DNA from: JAVDCA01 sp963819385
GTDB lineage: Bacteria; Pseudomonadota; Alphaproteobacteria; Rhizobiales; Xanthobacteraceae
Direction: 5' to 3'
Assembly (NCBI GenBank): GCA_963819385.1
Contig: CAWFVV010000003.1
Coordinates: 310,001-374,000, forward strand
DNA length: 64,000 bases
The notes under the pieces were generated by a model. The model was not told the origin of the DNA. It ran no database searches and saw only the letters and a program-made list of their open reading frames with translations. Position numbers and translations under genes: made by a program. Positions 25,077 to 34,097 of the stretch are shown here, one piece after another (position 1 is the stretch's first letter; each line of letters opens with the position of its first letter).

Positions 25077-25432
25077 TCGGGGTCTCCTCCGAGTTTCCTG
25101 ATCGTGCTTTTGCTTATCGGGCGCGAGCCGCGGTCCGCACTATAGCGCATGTCCTGCACGCAGGGCGGAACGGAACGGGGCGCGCCGCGTTTACGCTCAG
25201 TCCGCCCTGTCCGGCTCACCCAACGCATGTTTCGGCGAAAGCCTGCCCCCGAGTTGATCGGGGGTGGACGCCGGCTCGTCGATAAGAACATGCGCGAAAA
25301 GACGTCCCAATGCCCCGCTTTCAATCGTTTGACCTTACGGGATTTTTACAGATTTCCCGCATAGCTGCGCGCGGGCGTGAACCTTTTGCCGGCTGCGGCC
25401 GACGCAAAGGGAAGCCTGCTTCGCGTCCGGGG
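25077..25432. other. Intergenic region, about 355 bp, no gene seen
   Basis: Holds the upstream regions of the divergent ridA and DUF2865 genes. The AT-richer part around 25310-25365 may contain the promoter of the DUF2865 gene, but no clear -35/-10 pair stands out. Short ORFs here lack ribosome sites and family features. Confidence 0.45.
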
Positions 25433-26107
25433 ATGGACATCGTCATGCGTTTCGGCTGCCCGAAGACCCGCACGCTGGCCGTTGCGGGCCTCGCCCTATT
25501 GCTGGTCCTGTTGACCGGCCGCATCGCGTCCGCCGGATTCTTCGACGATCTGTTCGGCGACCATCGCCAGGATTCGTCCGCCGCGCTGCCCTATGCGGCG
25601 ACCGGGACGCCCTCGCCGGCGGCCACGCCGCCGCATCAGCCGTCCGTTCCGTCCGACGGCTATGGCTCGGTCACCTATTGCGTGCGCCTGTGCGACGGGC
25701 GCTACTTCCCGCTGCAGCGCCACGCCGGCGCGACCCCGATCCAGATGTGCAGCGCCTTCTGCCCGGCCGCCAAGACCCAGATCTTCACCGGCTCGCCGAT
25801 CGAGCACGCGGCCGCGTCGAACGGCGCGCGCTATGCCGACCTCGAGAACGCCTTCGTCTATCGCCAGAAGATCGTGCCGGGCTGCACCTGCAACGGCCGC
25901 GACTCGTTCGGCCTCGCGCATATCGACGTCACCCAGGACACCACGCTGCGCGCCGGCGACATCGTCGTGACCGCACACGGTCCGCTGAAATTCAACGGCT
26001 CGCAGGCCGACCTGCGCAAGGGCGGCGGCTTCGTGCCGCTGCAACTCGGTGCCGCCGCCGGCGAACCGCGCCGGGTGGCCACCACGGGCGCCGTGCCCGC
26101 CAACTGA
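25433..26107 (+). CDS. DUF2865 domain-containing exported protein
   Basis: 224 residues from ATG 25433; ATG 25445 is an equally possible start. A signal anchor (RTLAVAGLALLLVLLTGRIASAGF) precedes a Pro/Ala-rich linker and the DUF2865 domain: SVTYCVRLCDGRYFPLQRH, MCSAFCPAAKTQIFTGSPIEHA, RYADLENAFVYRQKIVPGCTCNGRDSFGLA, DTTLRAGDIVV. Six conserved cysteines suggest disulfides in the periplasm. The domain is almost restricted to Hyphomicrobiales and its role is unknown. It stands alone. Confidence 0.85.
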   Translation: MDIVMRFGCPKTRTLAVAGLALLLVLLTGRIASAGFFDDLFGDHRQDSSAALPYAATGTPSPAATPPHQPSVPSDGYGSVTYCVRLCDGRYFPLQRHAGATPIQMCSAFCPAAKTQIFTGSPIEHAAASNGARYADLENAFVYRQKIVPGCTCNGRDSFGLAHIDVTQDTTLRAGDIVVTAHGPLKFNGSQADLRKGGGFVPLQLGAAAGEPRRVATTGAVPAN

Positions 26108-26132
26108 TCTTCCGTTTTTCGTCGCCCTCCGG

Positions 26133-26249
26133 CGTCATTGCCCGCGAAAGCGGGCAATCCGGTAATCACGAACGGAAGAATGGAACGCGGGCTGTGCCCC
26201 ATCGACGTGCTGCGGAGTACTGGATCGTCCGCTGTCGCGGACGATGACG
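26133..26249. repeat. Palindromic intergenic repeat, family B
   Basis: CGTCATTGCCCGCGAAAGCGGGCAATCCGGTA at one end and TACTGGATCGTCCGCTGTCGCGGACGATGACG at the other. It lies between convergent genes and may serve as a terminator for both. Confidence 0.85.
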
Positions 26250-26296
26250 GCGGTGCGTGGGTTACGGCGGTAGGGCTGTTGACGCCGTAGACTTAA

Positions 26297-27223
26297 CTAC
26301 GGCGCTTCCGCGTAAGCCGCCTTGATCGCGCCCGTAAGCCGTCCCTTGTCCGGCGCGCGGTCGCCGAAGGCGGCCGAGACCGTCGCGACCGCCTGATCGA
26401 CCGTATGGCCGGCGTGTTTTTCCGCCGCCGTACGGTCGCGGATTTCCGTCAGATAGGCGCGATAGCTGGTGATGAAGCCGATCCCGTCGCCGGTCGGGCC
26501 GTGGCTCGGCACGATGATGGCGGGCTTGAGCGCCTCCAGTTGGTCGAGGCTCGCGAGCCAATGTTTCAGGCTCGAATGCGGGCTCGCGAACGCGGGCTGC
26601 GCCCGCATCGCGATGTCGCCGGAGAACAGCACGCGGTCGGCCTCGACCCAGATGATCGTATCGCCGGCGGTGTGGTTCGCGCCCATGGCGGTCAGCTTGG
26701 CGTGCACGCCGCCGAGATCGAGATCGTAGTCGTGCTCGAACGTGATGTCGGCCTTGCGGAAGGTCGCGCCCTTGAGCAGCTCGGCGTTGATCGGCGAGCG
26801 CTTGGCGAAGATATCCGCGAGCTGCAGGCCGAACTCGGCGATGTCCTTCACCTGGTCGGTCGAGCGGATCAATTTGGTGGTCGCCGGAAAGGACTGGGCG
26901 CCGAGGTCGTGCTCGGGATGCACATGCGTCGTAACGAGGTAAAGCACCTTCGCTCCGCCGAGCTTCTGCTCGATCTCGTACACGGCCGTGCCATTGCGCG
27001 GCCCGAGCCCGGTGTCGATCACCAGCACGGCCCGCTCGCCGATCACGTAACCCACATTCGGCACCAGCGGGACCTGGTTGTCCGGAATGATGTGGACGTG
27101 GGGCGAGATCTGCCGCAGCCCTTCGGTCTTGACGATGGGCGCCGGCGGGCTTTGCGCCGCGAGCGGCCCCGCCGATGCGATCAGCGTCAGTGCCGCGATG
27201 GTCAGTCCAAGGCGAACGCGCAT
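26297..27223 (-). CDS. Exported metallo-beta-lactamase-fold hydrolase, HxHxEH variant
   Basis: 308 residues. ATG 27223 has GGAGG six bases upstream. A signal peptide (MRVRLGLTIAALTLIASAGPLAAQS) is followed by the beta-lactamase fold: VLVIDTGLGPRNG, the zinc motif TTHVHPEHDLGA (HxHxEH instead of HxHxDH), GANHTAGDTIIWVEADRVLFSGDIA and VPSHGPTGDG. Periplasmic enzymes of this type hydrolyse esters, thioesters or quinohaemoprotein-linked substrates. It lies 17 bp downstream of the fused TRAP permease, so it is co-transcribed and may process the transported acid. Confidence 0.85.
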   Translation of the reverse strand: MRVRLGLTIAALTLIASAGPLAAQSPPAPIVKTEGLRQISPHVHIIPDNQVPLVPNVGYVIGERAVLVIDTGLGPRNGTAVYEIEQKLGGAKVLYLVTTHVHPEHDLGAQSFPATTKLIRSTDQVKDIAEFGLQLADIFAKRSPINAELLKGATFRKADITFEHDYDLDLGGVHAKLTAMGANHTAGDTIIWVEADRVLFSGDIAMRAQPAFASPHSSLKHWLASLDQLEALKPAIIVPSHGPTGDGIGFITSYRAYLTEIRDRTAAEKHAGHTVDQAVATVSAAFGDRAPDKGRLTGAIKAAYAEAP

Positions 27224-27240
27224 GCAAACCTCCGTTGGTC

Positions 27241-29148
27241 TCAATAATGGTCGCCGAGCAAAGTCGGCACCGCGTGGGTGAACCACGGCACGAACGCGAC
27301 CGTGAGCACGCCGAGGATCAGCACCGCGAGATAAGGCAGCATGGTCTTCGCTGCTCCCTCTACGTCCGCCTCCGCGACCGCGCACGAAATGTAGAAGCAG
27401 ATGCCGATCGGCGGGATGAAGATGCCGATGCCCATGGCGAGCAGGATCACCATCGAATAGTGGATGCTGTCGATGCCGAGCCCGTTGGCGAGCGGCAGCA
27501 GCAGCGGCCCGAGGATGATCAGCGCCGGCAGCCCTTCGAGCAGCGTACCGACCACGATCAGCAGCACCATGGAGCCGACAAGGAAGAGCGAGGGGCTGTC
27601 GCCCATCAGGTGCAGCATCTCGACTAGCGCGGCCGGCAGGTTCGCGGCCGTCAGCGTCCAGGCGAACGAGCCGGCGGCTGCGATGATGAACAGCACCATC
27701 CCGGCGAGCAGCCCGCACTCCGTCGCGATCGAGAAGAAGCTGCGCCAGCCGATCGTGCGATAGATCGCGACCGACAGTGCCAACCCGTAGAGCACCGCGA
27801 CCGACGAGACCTCGGTCGGCGTCGCGTAGCCGCCCTTGATGCCGACGATCATGATCACCGGCATGATCAGCGGCAGCACCGCGCCGCCCGCCGAGCCGGC
27901 GAGCTCGGCGAGGCTCGCGCGCGGCGAGCGCGGCAGGTCGAGCCGGCGCGCCTGTACGTTGATCGCGATCATGAGAAAGAGCGCGATCACGGCGGCCGGC
28001 AGCAGGCCGGCGACGAAGAGAGTGCCGATCGAGATCGGCGCGACCGATCCCAGCACCAGCATCGCGATCGACGGCGGGATCGTCTCCGACATCGCGCCCG
28101 CCGCGGAGAGCACCGCGGCGCCCTGCTCGGGCGGATAGCCCTGGCGCCGGAGCTCGCGCCGCAGCACCGAGCCGACCGCGACCACGTCCGCAGCCTTCGA
28201 GCCCGAGATGCCGGAGACGAGGTAGATCGTCACGACGACCACCTGCAGCAGGCCGCCGCGCAGATGGCCGACCACCGCGCTCGCGAACCGCACCAGCCGC
28301 ACGCTGATGCCGCCCTTTTCCATGATCAGCCCGGCCCAGATGAAGAACGGCAGGGTGAGCAGCACGAAGTTGCCGGTGCCGTCGACGGTGTTCTGCGCCG
28401 CCGCGACCAGCGGCGCCGAGTTGGTGACCTCGAGGAAGAACAGCGACCCGAGCAGCATCGAGAAGCTGACCGGCAGGCCGAGCAGCACCGCGACGAAGAA
28501 CAGGATCAGCATGACGCCGAGCGCCGTCCCGTTGTCGAGGTGCACGAGCTGCCAGCCGCCGATCGCCGCGATGGTCGCGACCAGCAGCGCGACGATCGGC
28601 ACCGCCACCAGCACGGCCGCGCGCGGGTGCTCGAAGGCCAGCCGCTCCAGCGCGAACAGCGTGATCAGCGTCATACCGACCGTGAACGGCACCACCGCCC
28701 AGGCCGCGTTGATCTGCAGCATCGGCATGAGCGAGTTCTCGGCGACGGCAAGCAGGTCGAACGAGACCACGAGCGTCGTCAGTGCGACGCACAGGATGAA
28801 CGCATCCACCCCGGCCGCGACCGTGGCCCGCAGCCGCTCGGGGAAGAACCGCGTGACGAACTGGATCGCCGTGTGATGCCGCGCCCGGTAGGACGCGGCG
28901 CCGCCGATGAACGCCAGCGTGACGAGACAGAGCTTCGACGCCTCGTCGCTCCACAACAGCGACAGCGTGAACAGCGAGCGGATCGAGATGTCGGTCAGCA
29001 CGACCCCGATCTCGCCGATCAGCGCCGCCACCACCACGCCTCGCGCCATCCAGTCGAGCGCGTTTAGCGCGGAACGGATGAGGGCGACACCGGGATGTTT
29101 GATCGGAAGTAGCGCAGCGAATGGAGCAGATGGACTCTCGCTGGTCAT
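27241..29148 (-). CDS. TRAP transporter fused small-large permease (DctQM)
   Basis: 635 residues. The N-terminal 170 or so residues are the four-helix DctQ part (DWMARGVVVAALIGEIGVV, LLWSDEASKLCLVTLAFIGGAASYRARHHTAI). The rest is the DctM part (GLPVSFSMLLGSLFFLEV, GISGSKAADVVAVGSVL, MSETIPPSIAMLVLGSVAPISIGTLFVAGLLPA). It forms the membrane complex of a sodium-driven carboxylate importer. The binding protein gene lies 170 bp upstream on the same strand, past a family-B repeat. Minus strand, start ATG 29148. Confidence 0.9.
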   Translation of the reverse strand: MTSESPSAPFAALLPIKHPGVALIRSALNALDWMARGVVVAALIGEIGVVLTDISIRSLFTLSLLWSDEASKLCLVTLAFIGGAASYRARHHTAIQFVTRFFPERLRATVAAGVDAFILCVALTTLVVSFDLLAVAENSLMPMLQINAAWAVVPFTVGMTLITLFALERLAFEHPRAAVLVAVPIVALLVATIAAIGGWQLVHLDNGTALGVMLILFFVAVLLGLPVSFSMLLGSLFFLEVTNSAPLVAAAQNTVDGTGNFVLLTLPFFIWAGLIMEKGGISVRLVRFASAVVGHLRGGLLQVVVVTIYLVSGISGSKAADVVAVGSVLRRELRRQGYPPEQGAAVLSAAGAMSETIPPSIAMLVLGSVAPISIGTLFVAGLLPAAVIALFLMIAINVQARRLDLPRSPRASLAELAGSAGGAVLPLIMPVIMIVGIKGGYATPTEVSSVAVLYGLALSVAIYRTIGWRSFFSIATECGLLAGMVLFIIAAAGSFAWTLTAANLPAALVEMLHLMGDSPSLFLVGSMVLLIVVGTLLEGLPALIILGPLLLPLANGLGIDSIHYSMVILLAMGIGIFIPPIGICFYISCAVAEADVEGAAKTMLPYLAVLILGVLTVAFVPWFTHAVPTLLGDHY

Positions 29149-29170
29149 CTATCCATCTCTCCAAACTCGG

Positions 29171-29286
29171 CGTCATTGCCCGCGAAAGCGGGCAATCCAG
29201 TACTCACAGTCGTCGGCGTGGGACTACTGTCGTGCCCTAAGTCTCACTGCGGCGTACTGGATCGTCCGCTTTCGCGGACGATGACG
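29171..29286. repeat. Palindromic intergenic repeat, family B
   Basis: CGTCATTGCCCGCGAAAGCGGGCAATCCAGTACTCA to TACTGGATCGTCCGCTTTCGCGGACGATGACG. It lies between the TRAP binding-protein and permease genes and could separate their expression levels. Confidence 0.85.
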
Positions 29287-29315
29287 ACTGTGGGTGTGGT
29301 TGCCTCAGTTCTACC

Positions 29316-30314
29316 TCAGGCCCCCACCTGCTTCACCACAGCGTCCATCAAATCGCCGCCGATCACGTTGCGGAAGTCCTTGTAGACCCCGGCGGTCGCC
29401 TTGCGATACGCGTCGCGGTCGACCTCGTTGATGGTGAGGCCCTTGCCCTTGAGGAAGGTCGAGGTCTCGTCGGTCTTCGCCACCATGGTCTTGCGCCAGT
29501 CGCCGGTGAGCTCCTGCGCGGCGGCGCGCAAGTCGTCCTGCAAGTTCTTCGGCAGGCTGTCGAACTTGCGCTTGCTCACCATCATGACGCCCGCGTTGTA
29601 GACGTGGTTGGTGAGGTTGATGGTGTTCACCACCTCGTAGTGCTTGGCCGACGGCAGCGCGATGATCGGCGTCTCGATCGCCTCGATCGTGTGCTGCGAG
29701 AGCGCGAGATAGATCTCGCTGTAGTCGATCGCGATCGGGTTGGCGCCGAGCGCGCGGAACTCGGCCGCGAAGATCGGGCCGGGCTGGACACGGATCTTGA
29801 GCCCCTTCATGTCCTCCGGCTTCGGCACCTTGCGGTTGATCGTCGAGGTCACGCGCCAGCCCCAGTAGCCGTAGGAGAGGCCGTAGATGCCCTTGGGCGT
29901 CAGCAGGTCGGCGAGCTGCTTGCCGATCGGGCCGTCGAGCACCTTCTCGGCGCTGGCGAGATCGGGAAACAGGAACGGCAGGTCCATCACCTGGAACTGC
30001 GGGACCAGCGTGTCGATGTAGCCCGACGTGTGCGCGCACAGGTCGATGATGCCGGTCTGCAGGCCGGTCAGGATGTTGAGCTGGCTGCCGAGCTCGCCGG
30101 TGGCGTAGACCTTCACCTCGATCGCGCCGTTGGTCTTCTTCTTCACATTCTCGGCGAAGCGCAGCAGCACGTCGTAGAGCGGATGGTTGCGCGTGTCCGC
30201 AAAGGTGAGCTTGAGCGTTTGCGCCGGCGCCTGCGCGAAGCCTTCGCGCGCCACGTACGGCGCCGCGATGGCGCCGAGCGCGGCCGTCCTGAGCATGGTG
30301 CGTCGGTTGAGCAT
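29316..30314 (-). CDS. TRAP transporter periplasmic binding protein (DctP family)
   Basis: 332 residues. ATG 30314 follows GGGAGG at nine bases. The N-terminus MLNRRTMLRTAALGAIAAPYVAREGFAQA looks like a twin-arginine-type signal. Then LKLTFADTRNHPLYDVLLRFAENVKKKTNGAIEVKVY, a typical DctP start, and later VMDLPFLFPDLASAEKVLDG, GWRVTSTINRKVPKPEDMKGLKIRVQP (the Arg that binds the ligand carboxylate) and ALSQHTIEAIETPI. It delivers a carboxylic acid to the DctQM permease downstream. Ligand unknown. Confidence 0.9.
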   Translation of the reverse strand: MLNRRTMLRTAALGAIAAPYVAREGFAQAPAQTLKLTFADTRNHPLYDVLLRFAENVKKKTNGAIEVKVYATGELGSQLNILTGLQTGIIDLCAHTSGYIDTLVPQFQVMDLPFLFPDLASAEKVLDGPIGKQLADLLTPKGIYGLSYGYWGWRVTSTINRKVPKPEDMKGLKIRVQPGPIFAAEFRALGANPIAIDYSEIYLALSQHTIEAIETPIIALPSAKHYEVVNTINLTNHVYNAGVMMVSKRKFDSLPKNLQDDLRAAAQELTGDWRKTMVAKTDETSTFLKGKGLTINEVDRDAYRKATAGVYKDFRNVIGGDLMDAVVKQVGA

Positions 30315-30407
30315 CGGTAAGGTCCTCCCTGGCGGATTATGTTTTGAATGGGGGCCATCCTACCGGCCCGGGAGGCGCGAGGCCATCGCCGCGGCGCGGC
30401 TGCGGCA

Positions 30408-31505
30408 TCATGCGTCCGCGACCAGGCCAACCACTTCCTCGGCGAGCGAGAGCGCGCTGGTGAGCCCGGGCGACTCGATCCCGAACAGGTGCACGAGCCC
30501 CGGCAGGCCGTGCTCGGCCGGCCCGGAGATCATGAAATCGGCCGCCGGCTCGCCCGGACCGGTGATCTTCGGCCGGATGCCTGCATAGTCGGGAAACAGC
30601 GAATTGTCCGGCAGGGCAGGCCAATAGGTGCGGATCGCCGCATAGAAACTGTCGCCGCGGCGCGGGTCGACGTCGTAGGTCTCCCGCTCGATCCACTCCA
30701 CGTCCGGCCCGAACCGCATGCGGCCCGCGAGGTCGAGCGTGATGTGGATGCCGAGCCCGCCCGGCACCGGCGCCGGGTAGATCAGCCGCGAGAACGGCGC
30801 GCGGCCCGCGAAGCCGAAATAGTTGCCCTTGGCGAGCGCATGCTTCGGCACGCGCTCGGCCGGAAAACCCTCGGTCGCGCGCGCGAGCCGCTGCGCGCCG
30901 TGGCCGGCCGAGTTCACCACCGCGTCGACCGTGATCTCGCCCGGCTCGGCGCCGCCGAAGGTCACGCGCCAGCCGGCGCCGTCGCGCGCGATGCGCTCGA
31001 CTGGCGTGTTGAACGCGATCACGCCGCCGCGATCCTCGATGTCGCCCTCGAGCGCCAGCATGAACCGATGACTGTCGACGACGCCGGTCTCGGCTGAATG
31101 GAACGCGGCGACGCAGGACAGCGCCGGCTCCATGCGCTTCGCCTCCGCGGCCGCGAGCATCGTCACGTTCTCGACGCCGTTGATCAGTGCCTGCTTGTAG
31201 ATCGCCTCGAGCTTGCCGATGTCGGCATCCTTGGTGACGATGAACAGCTTGCCGATCTTCTTGTGCGGGATGCCGTGCGTCGAGCAGTACGCATAGAGCG
31301 TGCGGCGGCCGCGCGGGCAGTGCAGTGCGCGCTTGCTGCCGGTCGGATAGTAGAGCCCGGCGTGGATCACCTCGCTGTTGCGCGACGAGGTGCCGGTGCC
31401 GATCGCATCCGCGGCCTCGACGACGATTACGTCGTGGCCGCGCAACGCTGCCTCGCGCGCGATCGCGAGGCCGACCACGCCGGCGCCGATGACCATCACC
31501 TGCAT
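30408..31505 (-). CDS. LhgO-like FAD-dependent oxidoreductase (L-2-hydroxyglutarate oxidase family)
   Basis: 365 residues. The FAD-binding start MQVMVIGAGVVGLAIAREAALRGHDVIVVEA, SSRNSEVIHAGLYYPTGSKRALHC and YYGIRPK-like text (SLFPDYAGIRPKI...DFMISG) are the LhgO / L-2-hydroxyglutarate dehydrogenase pattern. ALEGDIEDRGGVIAFNTPVERI and GIESPGLTSALSLAEEVVGLV complete the DAO fold. It oxidises a 2-hydroxyacid and passes electrons on, usually at the inner face of the membrane. The gene begins 3 bp after the MOSC gene stop, so they share an operon. The nearby TRAP importer could supply a hydroxyacid, though this is inference. Confidence 0.87.
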   Translation of the reverse strand: MQVMVIGAGVVGLAIAREAALRGHDVIVVEAADAIGTGTSSRNSEVIHAGLYYPTGSKRALHCPRGRRTLYAYCSTHGIPHKKIGKLFIVTKDADIGKLEAIYKQALINGVENVTMLAAAEAKRMEPALSCVAAFHSAETGVVDSHRFMLALEGDIEDRGGVIAFNTPVERIARDGAGWRVTFGGAEPGEITVDAVVNSAGHGAQRLARATEGFPAERVPKHALAKGNYFGFAGRAPFSRLIYPAPVPGGLGIHITLDLAGRMRFGPDVEWIERETYDVDPRRGDSFYAAIRTYWPALPDNSLFPDYAGIRPKITGPGEPAADFMISGPAEHGLPGLVHLFGIESPGLTSALSLAEEVVGLVADA

Positions 31506-31508
31506 GCG

Positions 31509-32285
31509 TCAGTTCCCGGAAATATCGATGCGGTCGCCCGCCGCGATCGCGCCGCCCGCGATCACCTCGGCATAGATGCCGCAGTCCATGTGGCCGAGCG
31601 CGCGCAGCAGGCTCTCCGGTATCGAAAGGTCGCGGATGCCGGTGCCGGGCTCGACGTTGGTCGCGGCGCAGCGCACGATGCGTTTCACGACCTTGAGCCG
31701 CACCGCGTTGCCGATCGAGAGCTCGCGGCCGAGCAGCTCGAGCTCACTCCACGGCTTCCAGCCCTCGACGTAGAGATTGGCGCGAAAGCGCAGCGGATCG
31801 ACCGCCACGCCGACCAGCGTCTCGACCGCCGCGACCGACGCGAGGTTGATGATCGACACGACCTTTTTGGCCACGTCCGAGAAGCTGTGCCCGGCCCCGT
31901 ACAGGACCTTGGGCGGCCCGCGCAGCTCGTCGGCGCAGAAGTCTTCGAAGAAATGCTCGATCGCCTGCCGCCCCTCTGCGGTGCGCAGGTCGCCGTGCGC
32001 GACCTCGCGGCCGTCCTCGCGGATGGCCAGCACATGGCTCGCCTCGTCGAGCCGCGTGTCGAGGTGCGCCAGGCGCTCGTTGCGCATCAGCATGAGGAAA
32101 CGCTGCTTGGGGAAATAGGCGGGCGCCGCGGGGTCGAACCCGGTCGGCCCGTTCTCGATCGCGTAAAGCCGATCGGCGGGCAGCGTTTGTCCCGGCGCCA
32201 ACATCGTCCCGTCCAGGCGCTCGGGGGACAGGCCCTTCACGGGGTAGCGGTAGATGGTCTTGATGCTGGGCAGGGCAGGGGACAT
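31509..32285 (-). CDS. MOSC-domain protein (N-terminal beta-barrel plus MOSC)
   Basis: 258 residues. The N-terminal part (IKTIYRYPVKGLSPERLDGTMLAPGQTLPADRLYAI) is the MOSC beta-barrel found in YcbX and mARC proteins. The MOSC core follows with FRANLYVEGWKPWSE and the conserved Cys in VVKRIVRCAATNVEPGTGIRDLSIPESL, which ligates molybdenum cofactor sulfur. These proteins detoxify N-hydroxylated compounds or carry sulfur for Moco. It precedes the LhgO-like gene by 3 bp. Confidence 0.88.
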   Translation of the reverse strand: MSPALPSIKTIYRYPVKGLSPERLDGTMLAPGQTLPADRLYAIENGPTGFDPAAPAYFPKQRFLMLMRNERLAHLDTRLDEASHVLAIREDGREVAHGDLRTAEGRQAIEHFFEDFCADELRGPPKVLYGAGHSFSDVAKKVVSIINLASVAAVETLVGVAVDPLRFRANLYVEGWKPWSELELLGRELSIGNAVRLKVVKRIVRCAATNVEPGTGIRDLSIPESLLRALGHMDCGIYAEVIAGGAIAAGDRIDISGN

Positions 32286-32517
32286 TGCGCTCGCGATCAG
32301 GTCGGATCGGTCATCCTAGCGCATCCCCGCATTGCTGCCAGATCGGCCGTCGATGGCTGCCAGGTCGCCGCCATGCTATGGATGGAACCGGACTTACCGG
32401 CGCGGCAACGGGGCGGTGAAGCCAGGGGCGACATTCAAGTGACGACAGCAAGACGGTATATCGCGTCTTACGGTAGGCTTGTACCCAAACATCACCCTAG
32501 CGGCTGGCAGCGATCCG

Positions 32518-33228
32518 ATGGCTGAGCCTCCGCATATCGTGGTGGTCGAGGACGAGGCCACCCAGCGACAGCTTCTGGTCGAATATCTCGGCCGGCATAA
32601 TTTCCGCGTCAGCGGCGTCGAGGGCGGCACCGCCCTGCGGCGGCTGTGCGAGCGCGAGCTGCCCGCCCTGGTGCTGCTCGACGTCGGCTTGCCCGGCGAG
32701 GACGGCTTCGCGCTCGCGCGCTGGCTGCGCGAGAAGAGCGGGCGCGTCGGCATCATCATGGTGACGGCCGCGACCGACACGGTCGACCGCGTGGTCGGCC
32801 TCGAGACCGGCGCCGACGATTACATTCCGAAGCCCGTCGAGATGCGCGAGCTGCTCGCGCGCGTCAAAAGCGTGCTGCGCCGCGCGACCGGCGTCGCCGT
32901 GATGACCAACGCGCCGCGCGTGCGCATGGGCCGCCTGGTGCTCGACCTCGACAAGCGCGTGCTCGTCGACCCCGGCGACGGCAGCGAGCAGCCGCTGACC
33001 GCGAGCGAGTTCGACCTGCTCAAGCTGTTCGCCGAGAACCCCAACCGCCCGCTGCAGCGCGACTGGCTGCTGGAAAGCGCCGCCCATCGCGAGATGGAGG
33101 CCTTCGACCGCGCGATCGATCTGCGCATCACCCGCCTGCGGCGCAAGATCGAGCACGATCCGGCCCATCCCGACGCGATCCGCACCGTGCGCGGCGTCGG
33201 CTACATGTTCGTGCCGCCGAAGGACTAG
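32518..33228 (+). CDS. OmpR/PhoB-family response regulator
   Basis: 236 residues from ATG 32518; the in-frame TTG at 32479 is not needed. The receiver (1-120) has HIVVVEDEATQRQLLVEYL, the phospho-acceptor in LVLLDVGLPGEDG (Asp near 54), Thr VTAAT and Lys YIPKPVE. The C-terminal winged helix has PLTASEFDLLKLFAENPNRPLQRDWLLE and RAIDLRITRLRRKIEHDP...IRTVRGVGYMFV. No sensor kinase is adjacent, so it is an orphan, as far as this window shows. A 230-bp gap to the divergent MOSC gene holds its promoter. Confidence 0.92.
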   Translation: MAEPPHIVVVEDEATQRQLLVEYLGRHNFRVSGVEGGTALRRLCERELPALVLLDVGLPGEDGFALARWLREKSGRVGIIMVTAATDTVDRVVGLETGADDYIPKPVEMRELLARVKSVLRRATGVAVMTNAPRVRMGRLVLDLDKRVLVDPGDGSEQPLTASEFDLLKLFAENPNRPLQRDWLLESAAHREMEAFDRAIDLRITRLRRKIEHDPAHPDAIRTVRGVGYMFVPPKD

Positions 33229-33237
33229 CTACCTTTT

Positions 33238-33275
33238 GCGTTATTGCAGGCGAAAGGGGGCAATCCAGTATTCAC
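33238..33275. repeat. Partial family-B intergenic repeat
   Basis: GCGTTATTGCAGGCGAAAGGGGGCAATCCAGTATTCA is a degraded left half of the family-B element. No matching right arm follows. Confidence 0.6.
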
Positions 33276-33349
33276 CAACGCGCAAAGGGATGCTGGCAGC
33301 GTCCTATCGATGCACTACGTAGCGTTGGCCGCAGCCTGGAAGACGCACC

Positions 33350-33949
33350 ATGAAGATGAAAATCTACGGCGATATGCGCTCGGGCAACTGCGACAAGGTC
33401 CGCCTCGTCGCCGATTATCTGCGCCACCCGTACGACTGGGTGGAAGTCGACATCCTCAAGGGCGGCACGCGGACGGCCGAATTCCTGGCGATCAATCCGC
33501 AGGGCCAGGTGCCGGTCGTCGCGTTTCCGGACGGCCGTTGCCTCGCCCAGTCGGGCGCGATCATGCGCCACCTCGCCAACGGCACGCCGTTGCTGCCGAA
33601 CGACCAGTGGACGCGCGCCAAGATCGACGAGTGGATGTTCTGGGAAGCCGGCAACCACGAGTTCTTCATCGCCGGCTGCATCGCCCACATGACCTTCCTC
33701 GGCAAGAGGCGCGAGACGCGCGATCCCATGCGGGTCGAGCGCGGCAATCGCGCTCTGGATATCCTGGAAGACCAGTTGGGCCGCACCGACTGGCTCGCCG
33801 GCGATGCGATGACGGTCGCCGACGTCGCGCTCCTCGTCCACACGCGCCAAGCCCCGCTCGGCGGCTTCGACCTGGCGCCGCGGCCGAACGTCCGCGCCTG
33901 GGTGGCACGCTGCGAGCACCAGTTCGGCATGGAGGCGCTGCAGGCGTGA
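33350..33949 (+). CDS. Glutathione S-transferase family protein
   Basis: 199 residues. Thioredoxin fold: MKIYGDMRSGNCDKVRLVADYLRHPYDWVEVDI with an SGNCDK catalytic turn, then INPQGQVPVVAFPDG and QSGAIMRHLANG. The alpha domain has FIAGCIAHMTFLGK and LAGDAMTVADVALLVHTRQAPLGGFDLAPRPNVRAWVARCEHQFGMEAL. A diverged copy of this last stretch lies beyond the next gene (35429-35505). Substrate unknown. It starts 120 bp after the response regulator. Confidence 0.88.
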   Translation: MKMKIYGDMRSGNCDKVRLVADYLRHPYDWVEVDILKGGTRTAEFLAINPQGQVPVVAFPDGRCLAQSGAIMRHLANGTPLLPNDQWTRAKIDEWMFWEAGNHEFFIAGCIAHMTFLGKRRETRDPMRVERGNRALDILEDQLGRTDWLAGDAMTVADVALLVHTRQAPLGGFDLAPRPNVRAWVARCEHQFGMEALQA

Positions 33950-34097
33950 AGGAACGTCACGTGGGCAGGCCGGGACGCTCGGCAACGCCAGTGTGGCGTC
34001 AGGCCCGAAGCAATTGCACGATATCAGCCGCAGCTTGCGCGAATCCGCGAACGAGCCTAGGCGTTGCGCTACGCTATCTATAGGCGCGAAATCGACC

